DNA from: Rhodospirillaceae bacterium
GTDB taxonomy: Bacteria; Pseudomonadota; Alphaproteobacteria; Rhodospirillales; Rhodospirillaceae
DNA length: 40,870 nucleotides
Assembly (NCBI GenBank): GCA_019752235.1
Contig: JAIEMI010000035.1
Span: 1 to 40,870, forward strand
Direction of reading: 5' to 3'
Both the position numbers and the translations under genes were made by a program. Positions within the stretch are counted from its first letter, which is position 1, and each line of letters starts with the position of its first letter. The notes below the pieces were generated by a model. That model made no database searches and was not told where the DNA came from. It saw nothing but the letters and a program-made list of their open reading frames with translations. Of the stretch, positions 27,446 to 36,035 are shown one piece after another.

Positions 27446-29611
27446 TTACAAAATGGCGTTAAACTGTGTGATGGTCATGGCCGCGATCTGCGTATCCGTG
27501 AAGGCTGCCACCTGATTGGCCCGCAGCGCCAACAGATCGGTGGTCTCGAGCGCTTGGATCTGCAGCGCCGTGAGAACCTTGATGTCGGTGGTCTCCATGC
27601 CGCGAATCTGGTCGATGCTTAAGCCGGCGATGACCGTCGTACTCAGCGCGCTGACCTGGGTCGACGTCAGCGCACCGATCTGACTACCCGACAGCCCGGC
27701 AAGCTGAGTCTCGTTCAACCGCGCGATATCCGCATTGTTGAGGCTGGCGATCTGCGGCGCCGTCAGCGCGCTTAGCGTTGTCGCGGTGAGCCCCGCAAAC
27801 TGGGTGGTCGTTATCAGCGCCAACAGCGTGGTGTTGAGACTGCGGACCTGCGTTGACGCAAGGCTGGCGACATCCGTGGAGGTGAGTACGCCGAAATTGG
27901 TGATGCCCAGCCCGGAGATCGCCGTGGTCGTGAGGCTGCCCAATTGCGTGGTTTTGAGCGCCGCGAAGGCCGCCGTCGACAGACCTGCAAGCTGTTGCGA
28001 TTTGATGCCGCGCACCTGAGTCGACGACAGGCTCGAAATATTCGTCGATGTGATCGCGTTGAACTGCGTGGCCGAAAGCGCGCCGACTTCGTTCGAGGTC
28101 AAACCGGCGATTTGAGTCAGCTCCAGGGCCGCGAGAATGGTGTTGCTGAGGCCCGGCATCTGCGTGGTGGTCAAAGCGCCCAACTGCGTACCCTGGAAAA
28201 TCGACAGTTGCGTCGTGGTCAATGCGTTCAGGGCAGATGTCGAGAAGCCCGACATCTGCGTCGTCACGAGAATTGAAAGCTGATCGTTCGTCAGCGCGCG
28301 GAAGTGGGTGGCATCCAAACCGCTCAACTGGACCGAATTCAAGCTGGCGATCACCGTCGTCGTCAGCGCGGAAAGTAACGTTGTGGACAGGGCATTAAGC
28401 TGCGTGGAGGTCACGCGGTTCGACGGCACCACCGGCGGGGGCGTCGGTCCTGGACCGGGGCCGGGACCGGGTCCGGGGCCTGGCGGCGGCGTCTGGCCCA
28501 ACGCGACAAGCTGTGTGCTTGTCAGCAGCGAGAGCTGCGCGGTCGTCAAGGCCGCGATGTTGCCGGCAGTAAGGGCGCCAAGCTGCGTGGTGGACAGAAC
28601 ACTTAGTTGTCCCGCCGAAAGGGCGCTGAGTTGTGTCGTCGTTAGAACGGCAATATCCGTCGCGCTTAAGCCCTTGATCTGCACCGTCGACAAAGAACTC
28701 AATTGCGACGTGCTGAGAACCGCGAACTGGTCGGTCGAAAGATAGCTCAGTTCGGTGGCGGACAAACCCCACAGCTGCAACGGCGTCAGCATGCTCAGTG
28801 CGGTGGTCGTCAACGCCAGAATTTGAGTCTGGGTCAGCGAACCATTCGTGTCCATCGGCGGCGGCGGCGGGAATTGGCCAAGCGAAGCGATCTGCGTCAT
28901 CGTCAGGCCCGACAACTGCGCCGTCGTCAGATTGGCGATGTTGGTGGCGCTGAACGCACCCAATTGCGTCGTCGATAGGGTGCCGAGCTGCGTTGAAGAA
29001 AGGCTCCCCAGCTGTTGCGTCGAGAGATAGACAAGATCGGTGGCGGTAATGCCCTTCACCTGCGTGGTCGATAGCAGCCCAATCTGAGTGGTCGCCAGTC
29101 CGGCGAACTGATCGGTGGAAAGGAAACCGATCAACGTCGAGGTCAACCCCGCCAGTTGGGCCGTCGTCAGCGCGTTCAACTGCGTCGTTGTGAGCGCCTT
29201 GATTTGCGTAGATGTCAGACTTTGAAGCTGATTTGTGGACAGAACCGGCGGCGGTCCCGCGACACCCAGCGAAGAGAGCTGCGTGGTCGAGAGGCCGGAA
29301 AGCTGCGCGGTTGTGATGTTCGCAACCACCGTGCTGTTGAGCACGGCCAACTGCGACGTGGAAAACGCCGCCAACTGCGTCGATGACAGACCGCTTAACT
29401 GCGACGTCGTGAGCGTGGAAATCGCCGTCGGCGTAAAGCCGGCAACTTGCGTGTTCGTCAGACTGCCCAATTGCGTCGATGACAGAGCCGAGAACTGCGC
29501 GCCCGAAAGCGCGGCCAGGTTCGTCGAGGTAAAGGAGGTGAGCTGTGTGGTCGAGAACGCGGCGAGCTGCGTGGTCGTCAGCGCCTGAATCTGTGTGACT
29601 GTTAGCGGCAT
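27446..29611 (-). CDS. Octapeptide-repeat protein with proline/glycine hinges (721 aa, 83 octads)
   Basis: ATG start (MPLTVTQIQALTTTQ…); octad blocks of 14, 15, 14 and 40 units separated by LGVAGPPPV, LGQFPPPPPMDTNGS and LGQTPPP(GP)6TPPPVVPSNR; 83x8+57=721. Confidence 0.92.
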   Translation of the reverse strand: MPLTVTQIQALTTTQLAAFSTTQLTSFTSTNLAALSGAQFSALSSTQLGSLTNTQVAGFTPTAISTLTTSQLSGLSSTQLAAFSTSQLAVLNSTVVANITTAQLSGLSTTQLSSLGVAGPPPVLSTNQLQSLTSTQIKALTTTQLNALTTAQLAGLTSTLIGFLSTDQFAGLATTQIGLLSTTQVKGITATDLVYLSTQQLGSLSSTQLGTLSTTQLGAFSATNIANLTTAQLSGLTMTQIASLGQFPPPPPMDTNGSLTQTQILALTTTALSMLTPLQLWGLSATELSYLSTDQFAVLSTSQLSSLSTVQIKGLSATDIAVLTTTQLSALSAGQLSVLSTTQLGALTAGNIAALTTAQLSLLTSTQLVALGQTPPPGPGPGPGPGPGPTPPPVVPSNRVTSTQLNALSTTLLSALTTTVIASLNSVQLSGLDATHFRALTNDQLSILVTTQMSGFSTSALNALTTTQLSIFQGTQLGALTTTQMPGLSNTILAALELTQIAGLTSNEVGALSATQFNAITSTNISSLSSTQVRGIKSQQLAGLSTAAFAALKTTQLGSLTTTAISGLGITNFGVLTSTDVASLASTQVRSLNTTLLALITTTQFAGLTATTLSALTAPQIASLNNADIARLNETQLAGLSGSQIGALTSTQVSALSTTVIAGLSIDQIRGMETTDIKVLTALQIQALETTDLLALRANQVAAFTDTQIAAMTITQFNAIL
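28415..28501 (-). repeat. Pro/Gly-rich hinge coding sequence with (GP)6
   Basis: Encodes LGQTPPPGPGPGPGPGPGPTPPPVVPSNR between octad blocks 3 and 4. Confidence 0.9.
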
Positions 29612-29670
29612 GGCGCGACACTTTCTTCAAAGTGCGACGACAGCGTCTTCAGGACTGTATAGACCAACAT
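29602..29670 (-). CDS. Candidate leader ORF (22 aa) overlapping the start of the 721-aa octad gene
   Basis: ATG at 29670, 7 nt after GGAGA; MLVYTVLKTLSSHFEESVAPCR*; TAA lies within ATGCCGCTAA of the downstream gene. Confidence 0.4.
   Translation of the reverse strand: MLVYTVLKTLSSHFEESVAPCR
29619..29634 (-). promoter_or_regulatory. Hairpin just upstream of the 721-aa gene start
   Basis: CACTTT-GAAG-AAAGTG, 7 nt before the ATG; purine-rich SD-like sequence lies in the loop and 3' arm. Confidence 0.45.
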
Positions 29671-29677
29671 CTTCGAG

Positions 29678-29692
29678 TCTCCGTTCTGGAGA
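29678..29692 (-). promoter_or_regulatory. 15-nt palindrome shared by both octad genes, copy 2
   Basis: TCTCCAGAACGGAGA on the coding strand, identical to 27299-27313. Confidence 0.6.
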
Positions 29693-29891
29693 GCATGCCG
29701 TATGGGTTTTCCCATCACACGCAACCGTTGTAACTCATTAGACCACCTTCGCCAAGTACAAGGATTTTCTCTTTAAAAATAAGGCTTTAGAAGTGAACTT
29801 GGAAAAGAATTGCCGCGCCCGAACTTGTCGCCGGTTCGCGACATTCCCACTTACTCAAAAAGCATTAACAACTGCCTAGCGGCCAGGTTGC

Positions 29892-30164
29892 ATGACACAA
29901 GAACATCATTCCAAGCCCTCCTCCTTGGCCGGCCGCGCCCGCCGCCTGTTCTCCCGCGAAAACCTGCCGCGGTCCCGGGCCGCCCGCATCGCCATCGGCG
30001 TATTACTTGTCGGCGGCGGTCTGGTGGGGTTCTTACCCATCCTCGGGTTCTGGATGGTCCCCATGGGCCTGACGGTGCTTGCCATCGATATTCCCGTCGT
30101 GCGCCGCTTTACGCGAAAGGTAACGGTAGGCGCCAAGCGGCTGTGGCATAAACTGCGGTCTTGA
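29892..30164 (+). CDS. Small transmembrane protein, PGPGW-family-like
   Basis: 'RIAIGVLLVGGGLVGFLPILGFWMVPMGLTVLAIDIPVVRRF'. Confidence 0.7.
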   Translation: MTQEHHSKPSSLAGRARRLFSRENLPRSRAARIAIGVLLVGGGLVGFLPILGFWMVPMGLTVLAIDIPVVRRFTRKVTVGAKRLWHKLRS

Positions 30165-30208
30165 GCGCACTGCCATGGTAGTGTGCCGACCAGAGCACGA
30201 AGGTTTTC

Positions 30209-30784
30209 ATGGCGACCAAATTTTCTCCCGGCTCTAAGGCATACGACCGCGACGGCCGCGCGTATGTCGTCGAGGTCGCCGATGGCGGCACGGTGTACTG
30301 CACGTCGTCCAACGGCGTGGAGATGGAGTTTCCCGAAAGCACGCTTTTGAGCGCGCCGGAATGGACCGCGCGCGCGGACGGACGGCGCGATGTCTCCTAT
30401 GCCAGACTGAAGCAGGCGCGCGCTTTCACCACGCCCTCGGAGAAAATCGACCGCATCGGTGCTGAACAACTTCTGGCCAAGATCGACCGGCTTTCACCGA
30501 GCCTTCTCGACTTCGCCGCTTTTACGACAGCTAAACAGATTCTGATCGATAATAAGGACGACGATCTGATTGCTGGACTATCGATCATAAAGAGCCGGGC
30601 CATTTTCGACGAAGCCAAGCCGGAGGTCCGCGCGTCCCTCGTCGCGGGACTTCTGAGCAACCGCGCCGAGACAATGATCAGCGCGGTTAAGCTTGGCGAC
30701 AATCTGCTGCGCGCAATGCTCGACAAAGGCCTCGCCGCGCATGAAACCGCGTTCGAGGATTTTCAAGACCGGCCTCGGCGATAG
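30209..30784 (+). CDS. Conserved hypothetical protein (191 aa)
   Basis: Intact ORF MATKFSPGSKAYDRDGRAYVVEVADGGTVYCTSSNGVEMEFPES…. Confidence 0.65.
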   Translation: MATKFSPGSKAYDRDGRAYVVEVADGGTVYCTSSNGVEMEFPESTLLSAPEWTARADGRRDVSYARLKQARAFTTPSEKIDRIGAEQLLAKIDRLSPSLLDFAAFTTAKQILIDNKDDDLIAGLSIIKSRAIFDEAKPEVRASLVAGLLSNRAETMISAVKLGDNLLRAMLDKGLAAHETAFEDFQDRPRR

Positions 30785-30791
30785 GACAGCG

Positions 30792-32285
30792 ATGATCCGC
30801 GCATTTCATCTGGGTCGCGGCCTGACCGGTGGCCTTGTCACCGCCGTCATGGCCTTCACCGGTGCGGGCCTTTCCGGCTGCGACCGCGCGCCCGATGATG
30901 CGCGCCTTATGTCCGATTTATCGGCATATGTTGATGCAGGTTACGCCCCAGGCCTGATTGAGATCACCGGCGCGAAGCGTCTCGGCCATCAACTCGTGCC
31001 GGATTTCAACCGCGCCCAGCGCGCGGTGTCCTTCACGGCGGACCTGCGTCTCAAGCGCGACTATGATTTCGGCGCATGGGAACAACCCAATGCCGCGGCG
31101 CTGACATATCTGCTCGGCGCGACGCCCGCTTCTCTCATGGGTCTGAAGGTCGGCGGAAACAAAGCAGGCGACATTCTCCATGTCACCGGCGCGGTCTCTT
31201 ACAGCCGCAACGATGCGCAGTGGCGCTTGAGCGGCGGTGTCCCGATTAAAAACACGGCGCGCACGGAGTCCTCGCGGCGTGCCGCGGCGTTGAAACAATG
31301 GTGGAGCATCACGCTTTTCACCGTCCAACGCTTGACCTCGGCGCCGGACATGCCTGCCGAGGATCTCGACGCCGCCATAAAAGGAGCCTCGGCGCGGGCC
31401 GTGCGCCAAGCCGGCAAGGCGTCTGTCGCCAGCGGGCCTGAAGGCGGTGAACACTGGGCAGTGATGCAAGCGGTGGCGCATAGCGAAACACCGCGCGCGT
31501 TGAATATCGCGACCAGCGGCAGCGCGGAAAATCTACGCCTGCTCCGCCAGAACAGCGTGACCGCCGCCCTTCTCCGCAGCGACGAAGCCTCATTAGCGTC
31601 CGCGGGGGAAGGTCCTTTCGGACATACAGGTACCTTTCCCGACTTGCTGGGGCTTGCGAGCTTATTCCCGGAACAAATTCATGTCGTCGTGATGGCGGCC
31701 AGCCCGATCGCGTCCGTTGCCGATCTCTACGGCAAGCGCGTCGCCATCGTCTCGGATACGCCTGCGGCGCTGCTGGAGGCGGGCGATGTGCTGCGCGCAC
31801 ATCGGGTGCCGCTTTCGGCCTTGGCGACCGCACCGGCCGAGGTCGCCGCCGAAGCCGCGCTAGAGGCCTTGGCCCGCGGCGAGCAAGACGCCGTCATCAT
31901 CACGGCGCCCGCGCCCGCTCCGGCCTTGCGTAATTTCGCCGGCGCGCGCGCCGTACGGTTCCTGCCCTTGGATGCGGACGCCGTGGCGCTGATGACGACC
32001 GGGACGTCGAGCTACGTCGCCGTGACCGTGCCCGCGCAAACCTACCCTGGCCAAAATAAGCCTATCGCCACGGTCGGCGTGACGGCGCTGCTGGTTTCCA
32101 CAGCGGGCATCCCAAAAGACGAAGTGGAAAAGTTGTTACAGACGGTTTTCGGCGAAACCGACTTTGTCGGTCAAGGCAGCGCCATGGGCGCCATGGTCAA
32201 GGTGTCCGCCGCGCGCAGAGGCATCACGCTGCCCTTGCACCCTGGCGCGGAAGCGTTCTTCAGCCCCCCTGACGGGGCTCGCTAG
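30792..32285 (+). CDS. TAXI-family TRAP-type solute-binding lipoprotein-like
   Basis: Lipobox-like 'GLSGC' in N-terminus; 'ALNIATSGSAENLRLLRQNSVTAALLRSDEA…VADLYGKRVAIVS…' TAXI-like core. Confidence 0.65.
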   Translation: MIRAFHLGRGLTGGLVTAVMAFTGAGLSGCDRAPDDARLMSDLSAYVDAGYAPGLIEITGAKRLGHQLVPDFNRAQRAVSFTADLRLKRDYDFGAWEQPNAAALTYLLGATPASLMGLKVGGNKAGDILHVTGAVSYSRNDAQWRLSGGVPIKNTARTESSRRAAALKQWWSITLFTVQRLTSAPDMPAEDLDAAIKGASARAVRQAGKASVASGPEGGEHWAVMQAVAHSETPRALNIATSGSAENLRLLRQNSVTAALLRSDEASLASAGEGPFGHTGTFPDLLGLASLFPEQIHVVVMAASPIASVADLYGKRVAIVSDTPAALLEAGDVLRAHRVPLSALATAPAEVAAEAALEALARGEQDAVIITAPAPAPALRNFAGARAVRFLPLDADAVALMTTGTSSYVAVTVPAQTYPGQNKPIATVGVTALLVSTAGIPKDEVEKLLQTVFGETDFVGQGSAMGAMVKVSAARRGITLPLHPGAEAFFSPPDGAR

Positions 32286-32638
32286 GGCTTTAAACGCCCA
32301 ACGTGCGCCTTCAGCCCACAGTTCCGTCAATCGCATAGCAAACGAACACAATATGCATAAATAATGTGCAATATTTTATGATGTATTAAATTTGGGCAAA
32401 TTATGCCGCCATCAAGGCCGCGAGGATCTGGTCTGGACCACTAGGGATTCCGCCACTTTTTCAACCTCCGACACTGTTGCAACACTCCCTCTCGAAATGC
32501 TGCGCCGCACAAAGCTGGCACAGGGATTGCACTTATCTCCTGCGGGCCGGGGTGCCCTAAAGGATTTGGCTCGTCCGACGCGGAAACCTTCCTCCCACCG
32601 CGAGGGCCGGCCTAGTCCCAACCTGAACTCAGAGGAGT

Positions 32639-33370
32639 ATGCACGTGAATACAGCAATCAAAACCGGGCTTCTTGCTGCAGCGATTAGCCTTTCGCCGTT
32701 CGCCGCTTTCGCCGAAGAAAGCAGCAATCCGTTGCCCGGCACGTTCTCCGGCAACATTGTGCTGACCAACGACTATATCTTCCGTGGCGTGACGCAAACC
32801 GCGCACGACGCCGCCGTTCAGGGCGGTCTCGACTGGGATACCGGCATGGGCTTCCACTTCGGAACCTGGGCGTCGTCGCTCGACTTCCAGGACGGCGGTC
32901 AGGCCACCACCGAACTCGACCTGTACGGCGGTTACGGCGGCAAGATCGAAAACTTCTCCTACGACGTCGGCTTTACCTACTACTGGTATCCGGGCGCCGC
33001 GAAGGCCACCAACTACAATTACTGGGAAGTCTACGGTAAGGCCGGTTACGACTTCGGCGTCGCCGCGCTGACGGGTTTCGCGGCTTACACGCCGAGCAAC
33101 ACCATCACCAACCTCGACGCCACCTACACGCAAGTGAGCGTTGCCGTTCCGGTGATCCCCGAACTGTCGATCAGCGGCGCCGTGGGTTACTACTTCCTGG
33201 AGCGTCTGAAGGATCCGACCGACTGGAACGTCGGCGCGACCTTGAGCGTGTATGACTGGTTCACCGTCGATGCGCGCTACTACGACACCGACGTGAGCAA
33301 CAACTGCTTGGTCGGCACGATTCAGTATTGCGACGCCCGCTTCGTCGTCGCGATCAAGCGCACGTTCTAA
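32639..33370 (+). CDS. TorF-family putative porin (Gcw_chp-like beta-barrel)
   Basis: Signal peptide; 'FSGNIVLTNDYIFRGVTQTAHDAAVQGGLDW…' and alternating aromatic strands ending in RTF. Confidence 0.85.
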   Translation: MHVNTAIKTGLLAAAISLSPFAAFAEESSNPLPGTFSGNIVLTNDYIFRGVTQTAHDAAVQGGLDWDTGMGFHFGTWASSLDFQDGGQATTELDLYGGYGGKIENFSYDVGFTYYWYPGAAKATNYNYWEVYGKAGYDFGVAALTGFAAYTPSNTITNLDATYTQVSVAVPVIPELSISGAVGYYFLERLKDPTDWNVGATLSVYDWFTVDARYYDTDVSNNCLVGTIQYCDARFVVAIKRTF

Positions 33371-33395
33371 TTTATTGGAACTATCGCTTTGCGGT

Positions 33396-33423
33396 TTAGG
33401 GCGGTCCTTCGGGGCCGCCCTAA
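33396..33423. terminator. Terminator after the porin gene, overlapping the hpnN stop
   Basis: TTAGGGCGGTCC-TTCG-GGGCCGCCCTAA then GTTTTTG. Confidence 0.75.
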
Positions 33424-36029
33424 GTTTTTGGGGGCGCCGGACCCAGCAACGCCGGCAAGACAATGAGCGTCGCCAGCAGCGTATACGCCAGCGCCATCGT
33501 CAACAGGATGCCCATGCTGGCGGTGCCGGTGTGGGTGGAGATCGCGAGGCTTCCAAACGCCGCTGCCGTCGTGAGCGCGCTGTAGAGCATGCCGCGGCCC
33601 GCGGGTGAGGCGAGCAGCAGGCTTTCACCTTCACGCCAGGCGCTGACAAAATAAATCGGGAAGGTGACGCCGACGCCCAGCAGCAGCGGCAGGGCGATGA
33701 TGTTGGCGAAGTTGAGCGACAGTCCGATGAGCGCGCAGGTGCCGAGTGTCAGCAAACCCGCGAGCAGCAGCGGTGTCAACACACGCGCGACATCGGCGGG
33801 GCGGCGCAGCACGACGAAAAGCAACAGCGTAATCGCAACGATGGCGAGCGCCGCCGCGATCATGAAGGCGCGCGTCACGATGCGCCCGCTTTCGTAAATC
33901 ACCACCGGCGCGCCGAAGGCGGTGGGTGCGACGCGCTGCACGGCTTTCATGAAGCGCGTCAGGTCTTCACTGCCGCCGCCGGTGATCTTGGGGAATACCT
34001 GCACGCGGTAACGGCCATCGGTGGCGATGAAGGCCGCGCGCATGTCTTCCGGGATGTCGTCCAGGCTGACGGGCGTGGGTGAAAGGCTTTGAGTCAGCGG
34101 TTTCAAGGCTTCGTCGAAGCCCGTGACGAACGCCGCCGAGAGTTTGTCGAAGGTGGCGGCGTCGGGCTTTGCCAGCAACCGGTCGGCGGCCGCCAAGAAG
34201 TGCCGGGCGGCGGACTTCAAAGGATCCTTGGCATCCGGAGAGTCGAGATAAGTTTGCGCCGCCGCGCGGGCGCTGCGCGCGGCTTCCAGCATTTCTTCGT
34301 ATGTGGGCGGTTCCTTGGCCGCGCCCGGCTGCAGCACGGGGCCGGCGAGGAACGAGATATCTTCGATGGCCGTTAATTTCTGATCTTGGTCCGTGGGGAC
34401 GATGTCGAAAATCGTGACGGCGTGACTGACTTCGGGCAAGGCGCTGAGTTTTTCGGCGACCGCTTTGGCTTCCTCGGGTGTGCCGAGCAACACGCTCAAG
34501 GAATTGGGATTGATGAGCGGGTCGTCCATCATCTCCAGGGCCGTCGACATGGACTCGGTGCTTGGGTCTTTCAGCTTCAGCGGATCGAAGTCGAAGGAGA
34601 GCCGCGGCAATGCGGCCATGGCGGCGACCGCCAGAATAACGGCGCCGATGAGCACGGCGCGGCGGCGGGCGATGACGGCGTTGTTGATCGGTGCCGCCCA
34701 GGTGTAGCCGATTTCTCCGGGCTCGCCGCGTGCGCGGAACAAACGCAGCAGCGCGGGCAGCAACGTGAAACTCAGCGCCAGCGCGATCACCATGCCGCCG
34801 CCGGCGATGACGCCGAGCTGCGACACGCCGCGATAGTCCGTCGGCAGGAAGGAGAAGAACCCCAAAGCGGTCGTGGCGGCGGCCAGCGTGAGAGGCCGCG
34901 CCATGGACATGCCCGCCGCGTCCAAGGCGCTGTCGAGCGCGGCAGTCCCGGCGCCCCGCGCGTGCCGTTCGGCGCGGTAGCGCATGCAAAACTGGATGCT
35001 GAAATCGACGGCGATGCCGATGAACATGACGGCGAAGGCGACGGAGATCAGGTTCAGCTCGCCGACCGAAGCCGCCGCCCAGGCAAGCGTGAGTAATAGG
35101 CCGGTCAGCAACGTGATGAGCGTGGCGACGACGACGCGGCCTGAACCTAACGCCATGAACAGAAGAATCCCGACGAGGACAATCGAGATAATGCCGGAAA
35201 TGCTGGTGCCTTCTGCGACGGTGGCGAATTCTTCGTCGGACAGCGGGATCTGGCCGGTAAGGCGGACGCGGTAGCCGTTTTCCGGCGTCAGGCCCAGTTC
35301 GCGCGCGCTTTCGCGGACAAAGGCGCTGGCATCGCCGCCCTGTTCGAGCGACGTCAGGTCGAGCTTGGGCTGCGCCAGCACCATGGCGCGCGCGGTCAAA
35401 CCCTGCGGGCCGAAACCGGAGAAGAGGTTTGCCCAATTCAAGCCGGCGGGCTTGCCGTCCAGCACATCGGTGGTGACTTTCGCGGTCTGCTCGGCGGCGG
35501 GCGCGATGGCGGCGGTGGCGGGATCGCCGCCGGCTGCCGCACCGAAGGCCAGTTCCAGCAGGCGGAAGAGGCCGCGCGCGCTGCGATCCGTCGAGATGGC
35601 GCCGAGGAAGGGCTGCGCGCGGGCAATTTCATTGGAGACGTCCTCAATCTCCGCCAGGGACAAATACATGAGGCCGTTGCGTGCGAAAAAATCCCCGCCG
35701 GTGGGATTCAGGACGCTTTTGAAGAGGTCGTCGCGGGGCTTGAGCATCTCGGTCAGCCTGTCGGCGGCGCGCTGCGTCTCGGCGGCGGAGGGTCCGTCGA
35801 TGACGGCGACGATCAGATCAACCTCGCCGGGGAACTGTCCGTCGAAATCTTTTTCCGCTTCACGGAAATCGAGGCCGGAATCGAACAGCGCCAGAGAGTC
35901 GGTGTTCATGGTGAGGTGCTGCAGCGCGCCGAAGGTCGCGCCCGCCGTGAGGGCGAAAATCAGCAGAACGGTGCGCAGCGGCTTCGCGCGGCTGGCGCGC
36001 ACCAGTTTTTCGGCGAATGTGCTGAGCAT
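33420..36029 (-). CDS. hpnN: Hopanoid-associated RND/MMPL transporter HpnN
   Basis: 869-aa MMPL protein with two RND repeats, located with hpnK and hpnA. Confidence 0.85.
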   Translation of the reverse strand: MLSTFAEKLVRASRAKPLRTVLLIFALTAGATFGALQHLTMNTDSLALFDSGLDFREAEKDFDGQFPGEVDLIVAVIDGPSAAETQRAADRLTEMLKPRDDLFKSVLNPTGGDFFARNGLMYLSLAEIEDVSNEIARAQPFLGAISTDRSARGLFRLLELAFGAAAGGDPATAAIAPAAEQTAKVTTDVLDGKPAGLNWANLFSGFGPQGLTARAMVLAQPKLDLTSLEQGGDASAFVRESARELGLTPENGYRVRLTGQIPLSDEEFATVAEGTSISGIISIVLVGILLFMALGSGRVVVATLITLLTGLLLTLAWAAASVGELNLISVAFAVMFIGIAVDFSIQFCMRYRAERHARGAGTAALDSALDAAGMSMARPLTLAAATTALGFFSFLPTDYRGVSQLGVIAGGGMVIALALSFTLLPALLRLFRARGEPGEIGYTWAAPINNAVIARRRAVLIGAVILAVAAMAALPRLSFDFDPLKLKDPSTESMSTALEMMDDPLINPNSLSVLLGTPEEAKAVAEKLSALPEVSHAVTIFDIVPTDQDQKLTAIEDISFLAGPVLQPGAAKEPPTYEEMLEAARSARAAAQTYLDSPDAKDPLKSAARHFLAAADRLLAKPDAATFDKLSAAFVTGFDEALKPLTQSLSPTPVSLDDIPEDMRAAFIATDGRYRVQVFPKITGGGSEDLTRFMKAVQRVAPTAFGAPVVIYESGRIVTRAFMIAAALAIVAITLLLFVVLRRPADVARVLTPLLLAGLLTLGTCALIGLSLNFANIIALPLLLGVGVTFPIYFVSAWREGESLLLASPAGRGMLYSALTTAAAFGSLAISTHTGTASMGILLTMALAYTLLATLIVLPALLGPAPPKT

Positions 36030-36035
36030 GATGAC

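Noticed and set aside
20863-29588. Many plus-strand ORFs across the octad genes (e.g. 21094-21597, 21598-21933, 25969-26526), some Cys/Val-rich and repetitive
   Set aside because: They are the antisense image of the 24-bp coding repeat; the minus-strand octad frames explain them fully and no independent start signals were seen.
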